The notes below the pieces were generated by a model that worked only from the letters and a program-made list of their open reading frames with translations, did no database searches and was not told the origin of the DNA. Shown in pieces: positions 1 to 6,685 of a stretch of DNA of 11,467 bases. The stretch comes from Pseudomonadota bacterium. GTDB lineage: Bacteria; Pseudomonadota; Gammaproteobacteria; Steroidobacterales; Steroidobacteraceae. Made by a program: the position numbers and the translations under genes. The stretch is taken from the NCBI GenBank assembly GCA_021838065.1, contig JAKCEJ010000057.1, forward strand, positions 1 to 11,467, read 5' to 3'. Every line of letters begins with the position of its first letter. The stretch's first letter is position 1.

Positions 1-269
1 CATGATCAGGGGCACCGTCGAGATCAGGATGCCGGCGAGCGAGGTGGGAATCCATCGCACGCTCATGGCATTCAGCGAGTAGGGCACGGCGAACTCCAGC
101 AGCGCGAAGGCGCAGACCCGCGCTCAGTGCGTGCGCAGCGCCACCCCGTGTGCCGCGCCACCCAGCGATGGGCGCCACGGCGCGCGTGATGCGTCCCCAG
201 GCGATGCCGAACGGCGAGCTTGATGAATCGGTACGGCAGCCCGCAGACGATGCTGAGTTCGACGAACAC
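1..269 (-). pseudogene. Decayed EamA/DMT-family transporter remnant, open at the left edge
   Basis: Two stretches on the minus strand read like the start and an early membrane helix of an EamA (drug/metabolite transporter) protein, but in different frames. The first (about 269 down to 207) gives FVELSIVCGLPYRFIKLAVR, resembling helix 1 of the family. The second (about 118 down to 1) gives LEFAVPYSLNAMSVRWIP followed by TSLAGILISTVPLIM, resembling the conserved helix 3/4 region of EamA proteins. The frame changes between them, and only about 30 residues separate the parts, less than in intact proteins, so a small deletion plus frameshift is likely. A TGA lies two codons upstream of the GTG at 269. 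The rest of the gene, if any, is to the left of the window. Assignment is from remembered family sequence, not alignment. Confidence 0.55.
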
Positions 270-289
270 GAGTCAGCCTCGCGTAGTCA

Positions 290-316
290 TTGGGTTCGAA
301 TCCCGCGGACGGGACC
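290..316 (+). other. tRNA 3'-end-like scrap (T-arm plus acceptor strand)
   Basis: The sequence contains a T-loop TTCGAAT (295-301) between TTGGG (290-294) and CCCGC (302-306), giving three G-C pairs and a T-G pair. Seven bases then follow (307-313) and ACC (314-316), the layout of a tRNA 3' end with an A discriminator and a near-CCA. The preceding TAGTCA would fit a variable loop. No matching acceptor 5' strand or anticodon arm is visible upstream, so this is not a whole tRNA. It could be an attachment-site remnant of an integrated element, or chance. Confidence 0.3.
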
Positions 317-404
317 GGGAATCGGCCCCTTGCCGCGCGTAGGCTCGGGAGACACCCGCCGCGCGCGAATGGCGCGGCGGGCCGCAGCGAGCCTCTCGGG
401 CCGC

Positions 405-410
405 TATACT
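405..410 (+). promoter_or_regulatory. Putative -10 box for rdgC
   Basis: TATACT (five of six matches to TATAAT) stands out in very GC-rich sequence 28 bases before the rdgC start codon. No convincing -35 box is visible 16-18 bases upstream. Confidence 0.45.
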
Positions 411-438
411 GCGCGGCTTTTGCACCGGCCTTGCGAGC

Positions 439-1344
439 ATGTGGTTCAAGAATCTCACGGTCTACCGTCTCCCGAGCGACTGGCACGGGTCCGCCGCCGA
501 TCTCGAGGCGGCGCTCGGCCGCTTCCCGCTGCAGCCGTGCAGCCCGCTGCAGATGCGCAGCCGCGGCTGGGTGGCGCCGTCGCCGTCCGGACGGCTGCTG
601 CACACCATCGGCACACAGCATCTGCTCGCGCTCGGGTGTGATCAGAAGCTGCTGCCGGCCTCGGTCATCCGTCAGGAGGCCGAGCGGCGCGCCGCCGAGC
701 AGGCCGAGTCGCAGGGCTTTCCCGTGGGGCGCCGGCAGATGCGGGCGCTGAAGCTGCAGGTGGCCGACGAGCTACGCGCACGCGCGCTCACCCGGCGCAC
801 GCTCACCCGGGCATGGATCGATGCGACGCAGGGATGGCTGGTGGTCGATGCAGCGAGCGCGACGCGGGCCGAAGAGGTGGTGGAGACGCTGCGCGATACG
901 CTCGGGAGCCTCGCCGTGCAGATGTTCGACACCCAGCGCTCCGTGAGCGGCTGTATGGCCGCCTGGCTGCAGCGCGGCGCTCCGGGCGCCTTCGCGATCG
1001 AGCAGGATCTGGAGCTCGAGTCCGCGGACGCCCTGAAGGCGAGCGTGCGCTACAGGCGCCATCCGCTCGACGGGCAGGACATCCGCGCACATCTCGCCGC
1101 AGGGAAGCGACCCACTCAGCTCGGGCTCACCTGGAACGGCCGGATCGCGTTCGTCCTGACCGAGAAGCTGCAGATCAAACGAGTGCAGTTCCTCGAAGTC
1201 GCGCCGGAGCGCGAGGACGGCGGTGAGATCGATGCGCTCGAGCAGTTCGACCTCGACTTCACGGTCATGGCCGGCGAGCTCGGGCGGCTGCTCGCCGACC
1301 TCGCCCGCGAACTCGGCGGCGAGGCTGAGCGGGCGGCAGCCTAG
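439..1344 (+). CDS. rdgC: Recombination-associated protein RdgC
   Basis: The 301-residue product begins MWFKNLTVYRL, the hallmark N-terminus of RdgC, and its length matches the E. coli protein (about 303 residues). RdgC is a nucleoid-associated, ring-shaped dimer that binds DNA without sequence specificity and limits RecA filament action during recombination and replication restart. Later family features are visible, including the segment ALGCDQKLLPASVI around residues 63-76 and LTWNGRIAFVLTEKLQIKRVQFLE near residues 230-253. The ATG at 439 is chosen because the conserved N-terminus starts exactly there; there is no strong Shine-Dalgarno sequence. The gene stands alone on the plus strand behind a -10-like TATACT. 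It ends in TAG overlapping the stop of the convergent glutathione S-transferase gene. Confidence 0.97.
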   Translation: MWFKNLTVYRLPSDWHGSAADLEAALGRFPLQPCSPLQMRSRGWVAPSPSGRLLHTIGTQHLLALGCDQKLLPASVIRQEAERRAAEQAESQGFPVGRRQMRALKLQVADELRARALTRRTLTRAWIDATQGWLVVDAASATRAEEVVETLRDTLGSLAVQMFDTQRSVSGCMAAWLQRGAPGAFAIEQDLELESADALKASVRYRRHPLDGQDIRAHLAAGKRPTQLGLTWNGRIAFVLTEKLQIKRVQFLEVAPEREDGGEIDALEQFDLDFTVMAGELGRLLADLARELGGEAERAAA

Positions 1345-1943
1345 GACGGACGAGTTGCCGCGACGGACGGCCGCTCGCTGACGCCGGCGAGCCACGTAGC
1401 CAGACGGGGCCGGCGCTCACGCCAGCGCTCCTCGGAGAAGCGCAAGTCGATGTAGCCGAGCGCGCAGGCGATGGAGATCGCGCCGATGTCGAAAGGCCCG
1501 TCGAGCGACTCGCCCTCGAGCGCATCGAGCGCGGTACGGACCTTCAGCCACTGCCCGTCGATCCATTCCGGCCATCGCAGCGCCGCCGGGCGCGCCGCCT
1601 GCTCGTAACGAACAAGCACCGCGGCATCGGTGATCCCGTCGGCGAGCGCCTGGCGGCGCAGCGCGCGCCAGCGCGCCGGGCCCTCGGCGGGGTATAGCCG
1701 GTTGCCGCCGGCGAGCGCATCCAGGTACTCGCAGATCACCGCCGAGTCGTACAGCGCCTCGCCCGTGTCGGTGATGAGAGCGGGGATCTTGCCGAGCGGA
1801 TTGTGCTCGCGCAGGGCCGCGTGCGGATTGACCGGCGAGAGGCTGATCGGGACCTCCTCGATGCGCTCGGCGAGCCCGAGCTCGAGCGCGCTGATGCGCA
1901 CCTTGCGCACGAACGGCGATGCGGAACTGGTGTAGAGCTTCAT
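1341..1943 (-). CDS. Glutathione S-transferase family protein
   Basis: This 200-residue protein begins MKLYTSSASPFVRKVRI, the first strand and helix of a GST thioredoxin-like domain. NPLGKIPAL (cis-proline loop) and the glutathione gamma-glutamyl contact motif DSAVICEYLD follow, near residues 50-72. A helical C-terminal domain fills residues 85-200. GSTs of this bacterial type are cytosolic and conjugate or reduce substrates with glutathione; the substrate cannot be read from sequence. The longer reading frame to 1985 is rejected because GGAGGAG lies just upstream of the ATG at 1943 and homology starts there. The gene begins 43 bases after the ddl stop on the same strand, so it is probably the second gene of a ddl operon. 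Its TAG shares a CTAG with the rdgC stop. Confidence 0.92.
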   Translation of the reverse strand: MKLYTSSASPFVRKVRISALELGLAERIEEVPISLSPVNPHAALREHNPLGKIPALITDTGEALYDSAVICEYLDALAGGNRLYPAEGPARWRALRRQALADGITDAAVLVRYEQAARPAALRWPEWIDGQWLKVRTALDALEGESLDGPFDIGAISIACALGYIDLRFSEERWRERRPRLATWLAGVSERPSVAATRPS

Positions 1944-1986
1944 CGGACTCCTCCTCACCGGCGACGGGGGATGAATGACACCCAAT

Positions 1987-3087
1987 TCAACGCAGCGCGC
2001 TGCGCCCGAGCGCGGCGCGGCGCCGGCCGCGCGCGAGCGCCAGGTCGATCAGCCGCGTGACGAGCTCGGTCGGCGGGACGCCGGACAGTTCCCACAGCTT
2101 CGGGTACATGGAGATCGCCGTAAAGCCCGGAATGGTGTTGATCTCGTTGACGAGCAGCGCGCCGTCGGGCTTGAGGAACAGATCGACCCGGGCCATCCCG
2201 TCGCATTCGAGCACCTCGAAGGCGCGAACGGCGATCGCCTGCGAGCGCGCGAGCTCATCCGGCGTCAGGCGCGCCGGCAGCTCGAGACGGGCGCCGCTCT
2301 CATCGAGGTATTTCGCATCGTAGGAGTAAAAGCCGTCCGGGTGCCGCACCACGATCTCGCCGGCGACGGACACCGAGGGCGAATGGCCGCCGAGGACGGC
2401 CAGCTCGATCTCGCGCGCCGTGACGGCGGCCTCGATGAGCACCTTATCGTCGAACTGGAACGCATAGCGGACTGCGTCCTCGACCTGCGCGCGGTCGGTG
2501 ACCTTGCGTACACCGATCGAAGAGCCGGCGTTGGCCGGCTTGGTGAATACCGGCAGGCCCAGGGCGCCGAGCTGCGCAAGCGCGCCGGCCGGATTGGCCT
2601 CGAAGCGCTCGCGGCGCAGCGTCACGAAGTCGGCGACCGCGATGCCGGCATCCCGCAGCAGCCGCTTGCTGACATCCTTGTCCATGCCGATGGCCGATCC
2701 GAGCACACCGGCGCCCACATAGGGGATGCCGGTGAGCTCGAGGAGCCCCTGCACGGTCCCATCCTCGCCCATCGTGCCGTGCAGCACCGGGAAGATGACG
2801 TCGATGGGCCCTCCGGCGGCGGACGTCCCGCCGCAGAGGATCAGATCCTTCCCGACGGGCGCGCCGTCCTCGATGTGCACCAGGCGGGGATCCCGTGCGC
2901 TCGCGAGCAGCCGCGCCGCATCCTGCAGCAGCCAGCGCCCCTGCTTGTCGATGCCGATCAGCAGCGGCTCGAAGCGCTCGCGGTCGAGCGCCGCGAGCAC
3001 GTTGCGGGCCGAGAGAATGGAAATCTCATGTTCGGCGGATTGACCGCCGAAGAGCAGGGCGACGCGGAGTTTCGCAGTGTCGGTCAT
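1987..3087 (-). CDS. ddl: D-alanine--D-alanine ligase
   Basis: The 366-residue product is an ATP-grasp ligase that joins two D-alanines with ATP hydrolysis, supplying the dipeptide for the peptidoglycan stem in the cytoplasm. Visible family motifs are LLFGGQSAEHEISILSARNV (residues 10-29, substrate-binding signature), HGTMGEDGTVQGLLEL, VGAGVLGSAIGMDKDVSKRL, KPANAGSSIGVRKV (ATP-grasp glycine-rich loop) and EINTIPGFTAISMYPKLWE near the C-terminus (metal and D-Ala binding). The size fits the longer DdlA type (E. coli DdlA about 364) rather than DdlB (about 306). The ATG at 3087 is chosen because the conserved N-terminus begins seven residues later; the upstream extension to 3342 is low-complexity and covers the neighbouring regulator gene. 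No strong ribosome-binding site is seen. It is not in an mra/mur/fts cluster here. Confidence 0.96.
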   Translation of the reverse strand: MTDTAKLRVALLFGGQSAEHEISILSARNVLAALDRERFEPLLIGIDKQGRWLLQDAARLLASARDPRLVHIEDGAPVGKDLILCGGTSAAGGPIDVIFPVLHGTMGEDGTVQGLLELTGIPYVGAGVLGSAIGMDKDVSKRLLRDAGIAVADFVTLRRERFEANPAGALAQLGALGLPVFTKPANAGSSIGVRKVTDRAQVEDAVRYAFQFDDKVLIEAAVTAREIELAVLGGHSPSVSVAGEIVVRHPDGFYSYDAKYLDESGARLELPARLTPDELARSQAIAVRAFEVLECDGMARVDLFLKPDGALLVNEINTIPGFTAISMYPKLWELSGVPPTELVTRLIDLALARGRRRAALGRSALR

Positions 3088-3205
3088 GCGCTGGGCCGTG
3101 GGGAAACGCGGTTCGGAGTGAGGGCCGGCGGCGCGCGGGCGCGCCGGCTCGGCTGGGTCGATGAAGCATAACGGAAGCGCGCACTGCTGGCGCGTGCCGG
3201 ACGGC

Positions 3206-3628
3206 TCAGAGCTTGAACGTCGACAGCAGCAGGCTCGTCTCCGTGCTCGTGACGCCGGGCGTGCGGCTGACCCGAGCCAGTACGCGATCGAAGGAGGCCA
3301 GCGAGTCGGCGCGCAGCTCCGCCACCAAGTCCCATCGGCCATTGGTGCTGTGCAGGCTCGCCACCGCCGGGTCGCCGCGCAGCGTGCGGATGACCGCGTC
3401 GACCTGGTTGCCGTCGGCGGCGATGGTCATCAGCGCGCGAATGTGCTGCTCCTGCACGTCGGGCTTCAGGCGCACCGTATAGCCGACGATGGTGCCGTCG
3501 GCCTCGAGCTTCTCCATTCGGTTCTGCACCGTGCCGCGCGCGACGCCGAGCTGCTTGGCGAGCGAGGCGATCGAGGCGCGCGCGTCGGCGCGCAGCAGGG
3601 AAATCAAGCGGTGATCGAGATCGTCCAA
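3206..3628 (-). CDS. Lrp/AsnC-family transcriptional regulator
   Basis: This 140-residue protein has the two-domain Lrp/AsnC layout. The N-terminal winged helix-turn-helix begins LDDLDHRLISLLRADAR, with recognition region LAKQLGVARGTVQNRMEKL (residues about 23-41) and the wing LEADGTIVGYTV. The C-terminal half is a RAM-type alpha/beta ligand-binding domain with HIRALMTIAADGNQVD and NGRWDLVAELRAD. Such proteins form dimers to octamers and respond to amino acids. The start is TTG at 3628, supported by GGAG eight bases upstream and by homology beginning at once; no ATG or GTG precedes it before a stop. It is divergent from the ornithine cyclodeaminase and arginase genes, so local control of arginine/ornithine catabolism and autoregulation is the likely role (inference). 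Confidence 0.93.
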   Translation of the reverse strand: MDDLDHRLISLLRADARASIASLAKQLGVARGTVQNRMEKLEADGTIVGYTVRLKPDVQEQHIRALMTIAADGNQVDAVIRTLRGDPAVASLHSTNGRWDLVAELRADSLASFDRVLARVSRTPGVTSTETSLLLSTFKL

Positions 3629-3666
3629 GGCTCGCTCCGGGAACCGTTCTAAAGCGACTTCAGTTT

Positions 3667-3677
3667 AGCATAATGCT
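3667..3677. promoter_or_regulatory. Palindrome in regulator/ocd intergenic region, candidate AsnC-family operator
   Basis: AGCATAATGCT is an 11-bp palindrome with a single central base, inside an AT-rich stretch (about 3655-3740) that contrasts with its GC-rich surroundings. The hexamer TTTAGC enters this palindrome at 3664-3669 and recurs at 3714-3719, exactly 50 bp away, about five helical turns, as expected for cooperative Lrp-type binding on one face. Assignment to the adjacent regulator is inference. Confidence 0.45.
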
Positions 3678-3731
3678 CAATTTGAATATCCATTTCGTCA
3701 AATAACAGCGCAATTTAGCTATTTTCCTGAC

Positions 3732-3737
3732 TATTAT
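3732..3737 (+). promoter_or_regulatory. Putative -10 box for the ornithine cyclodeaminase/arginase operon
   Basis: TATTAT matches five of six -10 positions, 75 bases before the cyclodeaminase ATG. The -35 region (about 3709-3715) is poor, which fits a promoter needing an activator. The second TTTAGC element lies in that -35 region. Confidence 0.4.
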
Positions 3738-3812
3738 TTGTCCGGAAGGGCGGGGATCATGGATCCGTGGCGGCGCCATAACGAGGCGCCGGCCACCCAC
3801 AGGAGACGCATC

Positions 3813-4886
3813 ATGGTCGATTTCATTGGCACCCGCCGGGTTCAGGAACTCGTGCGGGATCTGGGACCCGCCCCCTTCATCGCCGGGCTCGCTCGCGAGA
3901 TCGAAACCGATTACCGCCGCTGGAGCGAGTTCGAAAAATCCCCACGCCATGCGACGCATTCGCCGCTCGGGGTGATTGAGCTGATGCCGGCCTGCGACGG
4001 CCGCCAGTATGCGTTCAAGTACGTCAACGGCCACCCGAAGAACACCGGCAAGGGTCTGCTCACCGTGACGGCCTTCGGCATGCTCGCCGACGTGGATACC
4101 GGTTACCCGCTGGCGCTCGCGGAGATGACGCTGAACACCGCGCTGCGCACGGCGGCCACCTCGATTGTGGCCGCGCGCGCGCTCGCGCGACGGGACTGCC
4201 GCGTCATGGCGCTGATCGGCAATGGCTCGCAATCGGAGTTCCAGGCCATCGCATTTCACGACCAGCTCGGCGTGCGCGAGCTGCGCCTCTACGACGTCGA
4301 TCCGCACGCGACCGACAAGCTGGTCGCGAATCTCAGCGGCCTCGCGCTGCCCGGGCTGCGCGTGGTGCGGTGCCGCTCGACGGCCGAAGCGTGCGCCGGC
4401 GCGGACATCATCACCACCATTACGGCCGACAAGCGCAATGCGATTATCCTGACCCCGGATATGATCCTGCCCGGCATGCATCTGAACGCCGCGGGCGGGG
4501 ACTGTCCCGGCAAGACGGAGCTGCACCCCGACATTCTGCGGCGCCCGGATGCCCGCGTGGTGGTCGAGTTCGAGGCGCAGTCGCGCATCGAAGGGGAGAT
4601 TCAGCAGATGCCGGCGGACTTCCCGGTCACCGAGCTCAGCAAGGTGCTGACCGGCGCGGCGGCCGGCCGCACCGGCGAGCGCGACGTGACGATCTTCGAC
4701 TCGGTGGGCTTTGCGCTCGAGGACTTCTCCGCGCTGCGCTACGTCTACCGGCTGCATCGCGAGCGGCGGGGCACCCGCGCCAGCATCGACCTGATTCCGG
4801 ACCTCGAGGATCCGAAGGACCTCTACGGCCTGATCGCCAACCCGCGCGTGGTGCGCGAGCGGGTGCCGGAAGTGGCGGAGGCCTGA
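3813..4886 (+). CDS. Ornithine cyclodeaminase
   Basis: The 357-residue product converts L-ornithine to L-proline and ammonia with a tightly bound NAD (mu-crystallin/OCD family). Visible features are the substrate-binding segment FKYVNGHPKNTGKGLLTV (residues 68-85), LADVDTGYPLALAEMTLNTALRTAATS, the Rossmann loop ALIGNGSQSEFQAIAF, and NAAGGDCPGKTELHPDIL, which carries the Asp equivalent to the catalytic Asp228 of Pseudomonas OCD. The ATG at 3813 has AGGAGA six bases upstream and fits the family N-terminus; the frame is open back to 3738, but that extension is not conserved-looking. The arginase gene follows after four bases, so the two steps arginine to ornithine to proline are co-transcribed. 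The divergent AsnC-type regulator probably controls the unit. Confidence 0.95.
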   Translation: MVDFIGTRRVQELVRDLGPAPFIAGLAREIETDYRRWSEFEKSPRHATHSPLGVIELMPACDGRQYAFKYVNGHPKNTGKGLLTVTAFGMLADVDTGYPLALAEMTLNTALRTAATSIVAARALARRDCRVMALIGNGSQSEFQAIAFHDQLGVRELRLYDVDPHATDKLVANLSGLALPGLRVVRCRSTAEACAGADIITTITADKRNAIILTPDMILPGMHLNAAGGDCPGKTELHPDILRRPDARVVVEFEAQSRIEGEIQQMPADFPVTELSKVLTGAAAGRTGERDVTIFDSVGFALEDFSALRYVYRLHRERRGTRASIDLIPDLEDPKDLYGLIANPRVVRERVPEVAEA

Positions 4887-4890
4887 GGCG

Positions 4891-5955
4891 TTGGCCGCGC
4901 CGCGCCGCAGCGTCACGCTGATCGGAGCGCCGACAGATGTCGGGGCGGCTCAGCTCGGCGCGTCCATGGGGCCCGAGGCGATGCGCGTCGCGGGACTGCG
5001 TGCGGCGCTCGAGGCGCGCGGCCTGAGCGTCATCGACCGGGGCAATCTGGCCGGTCCCGCCAATCCGTGCGAGCCGCCGCGCAGCGGCTACCGCAATCTG
5101 GCGGGGGTGCTCGAGTGGAACCGGCTGGTGCACGCGGCGGTGTACGAGTCCCTCGGCGCCGCTCAGCTGCCGATCCTTCTCGGCGGCGATCACTCCCTCG
5201 CCATCGGCTCGATCAGCGCCGTGGCGCGCCACTGCCGCGAGACGGGACGCAAGCTGCGCGTGTTGTGGCTCGATGCGCACGCGGACTTCAATACCGGCGA
5301 GCTCTCCCCGAGCGGCAACGTGCACGGCATGCCGCTCGCGGTCCTCTGCGGCCTCGGTCCGCGGGCGCTCACCGCGCTCGGCGGCCATGTGCCGGCCATT
5401 CATCCGCAATGGATCCGCCAGATCGGCGTGCGCAGCGTCGATGAGGGCGAGCGGCGCCTGGTGCATGAGCTCGCCGTGGAAGTGTTCGACATGCGCTACA
5501 TCGACGAGATGAGCATGCGCGCCACCGTGGAGCAGGCGCTGGCGGGCGTCGATGCCGATACCCACCTGCACGTGAGCTTCGATGTCGATTTTCTCGATCC
5601 GGACATCGCCCCCGGAGTGGGCACGACGGTGCCGGGCGGGCCGACCTATCGTGAGGCGCAGCTGTGCATGGAAATGATCGCCGATACGCGTCAGGTCGGC
5701 TCGCTCGATGTGGTCGAGCTGAACCCGGCGTTCGATGAGCGCAACCGCACCGCCGAGCTCGCGGTGAATCTGCTGGAGTCGCTGTTCGGCAAGAGCACCC
5801 TGGTGCGCCGCCAGGACACGGGCCGCGCGCTCGATGTGGTGAGCGCGCGCAAGCAGGCCGCGATCGGCGTGAACGACGCCCCAGCGCCGGCGCGCGAGCG
5901 CTTGGCTGCCGAGGCGGATCTCACTCCGATGCGGCGCGACAGTGGCGCTGGATGA
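4891..5955 (+). CDS. Arginase, with an unusual C-terminal extension
   Basis: This ureohydrolase of 354 residues hydrolyses L-arginine to ornithine and urea with two Mn ions. The metal-site motifs are present: GGDHSLAIGS (about residue 98), DAHADFNTG (about 128), HGMPLAVL and SFDVDFLDPDIAPGVGT (about 228), plus the late VVELNPAFDERNRTAELAVNL. The start is a TTG at 4891, four bases after the cyclodeaminase stop, with GGAGG of that gene's last codons as ribosome-binding site, suggesting translational coupling. Arginases usually end just after the LESLFGKSTL segment, near residue 307. Here about 45 further residues follow, and the last dozen codons lie antisense to the tail of a halogenase relic. 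The extension was probably gained when a rearrangement removed the original stop. The catalytic core looks complete. Confidence 0.95.
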   Translation: MAAPRRSVTLIGAPTDVGAAQLGASMGPEAMRVAGLRAALEARGLSVIDRGNLAGPANPCEPPRSGYRNLAGVLEWNRLVHAAVYESLGAAQLPILLGGDHSLAIGSISAVARHCRETGRKLRVLWLDAHADFNTGELSPSGNVHGMPLAVLCGLGPRALTALGGHVPAIHPQWIRQIGVRSVDEGERRLVHELAVEVFDMRYIDEMSMRATVEQALAGVDADTHLHVSFDVDFLDPDIAPGVGTTVPGGPTYREAQLCMEMIADTRQVGSLDVVELNPAFDERNRTAELAVNLLESLFGKSTLVRRQDTGRALDVVSARKQAAIGVNDAPAPARERLAAEADLTPMRRDSGAG

Positions 5956-6199
5956 ATGCCTCGTGCGAGGGCATGGTCGAGGCGCAACTGGCCACGACTT
6001 CCTGGATCTCATCGAGCGCCGCTTGCGGGTTCGGGCCGAGATGGTCCGCGAACGGGTCGTAGCCTGAGGTCTTGGCCTGGCAGATCAGCACGTGGAACCC
6101 GCTCTGCACCGAGAACAGCTCATTCTCATCGCGCATCAGCCACCCGTCGTTGCGGAACAGCTCGATCCGCTCGCGCAGACTCTCGGGAAGCGCCGTGCC
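5921..6199 (-). pseudogene. Tryptophan-halogenase-family protein, C-terminal fragment only
   Basis: About 90 residues read LPESLRERIELFRNDGWLM, then RDENELFSVQSGFHVLICQ, YDPFADHLGP and MPSHEAFIQRHC before the stop at 5921. This is the layout of the C-terminal tail of FAD-dependent tryptophan halogenase-like proteins (the ERxxLFR, ENELF, YxPxAD and MPSHxxFIxxxC pattern). The flavin-binding GxGxxG domain and the catalytic lysine region are absent, so it cannot function. It is joined in frame, upstream, to a glycosidase fragment. Its final 35 bp overlap the 3' end of the arginase gene on the opposite strand. Identification rests on remembered family sequence. Confidence 0.6.
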
Positions 6200-6637
6200 T
6201 GGGGCCGATGGCGCACGCGTATAGCGCCGCGGATCGTCGAGCACCCAGCGCGGCGCATAGCTTAAGAAGGCGTTCTTCGAGCTGCCGAACCACAGCACCA
6301 GGTCCAGATGACAGATGCGCGCGAGCGCGATCCAGTGATCGAGCGTGGCAAACTCGAAGCGGCCCGGGTGCGGTTCGATCTGGTCCCAGGCGACCGGCAT
6401 CAGCACCGTGTCGACGTTGCGCCGCGCCGGGGCCGGCAGAACCGCCGCGGCTGCCTCGGCCGTGCCGGCCGAGGGGTTACCGAGCCCACCGCCCCGAATG
6501 AGGAAGGGCTTGGCGCGCACGATCAGCTGGGCCGTGCCGGCCGCGACGCGCAGCTGAGGGACGCTGCTCGCTGAACAAAGCCTGCCTCGGGTCGTGAGCG
6601 AGGCGATCCGCCGGTTCCTGTCGGAGGCACACGGCAT
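6200..6637 (-). pseudogene. GH35/DUF5597-like beta-galactosidase, N-terminal fragment fused to a halogenase tail
   Basis: Residues encoded from about 6565 to 6212 read VPQLRVAAGTAQLIVRAKPF, NVDTVLMPVAWDQIEPHPG, RFEFATLDHWI, LVLWFGSSKNAFLSYAPRWV. This is the first part of the TIM barrel of GH35-like (DUF5597) glycosidases, which normally have the WEQIEP, LLWFG.WKN and SYxPxWV motifs. The frame then passes straight into halogenase tail sequence near 6200-6214, so the catalytic glutamates and more than half of the barrel are missing. The only nearby ATG (6637) has no Shine-Dalgarno sequence, and no hydrophobic signal peptide is seen although such enzymes are usually exported. It is best read as a deletion-fusion relic. 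The ORF technically stays open upstream to 6943, but that part is antisense to the next gene. Confidence 0.65.
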
Positions 6638-6685
6638 GATGGAGGCGCAGCAGCGCACTGAACCGTTGAACCTGAGGGGGTCCCG

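Noticed and set aside
1975..3171. 398-codon plus-strand ORF opposite ddl
   Set aside because: Antisense shadow of the well-supported ddl; the product shows no family motif.
3660..4916. Long minus-strand ORF of 418 codons opposite the ornithine cyclodeaminase
   Set aside because: It mirrors a clearly homologous gene; its His/Arg-rich, low-complexity translation is the usual antisense shadow of high-GC coding sequence.
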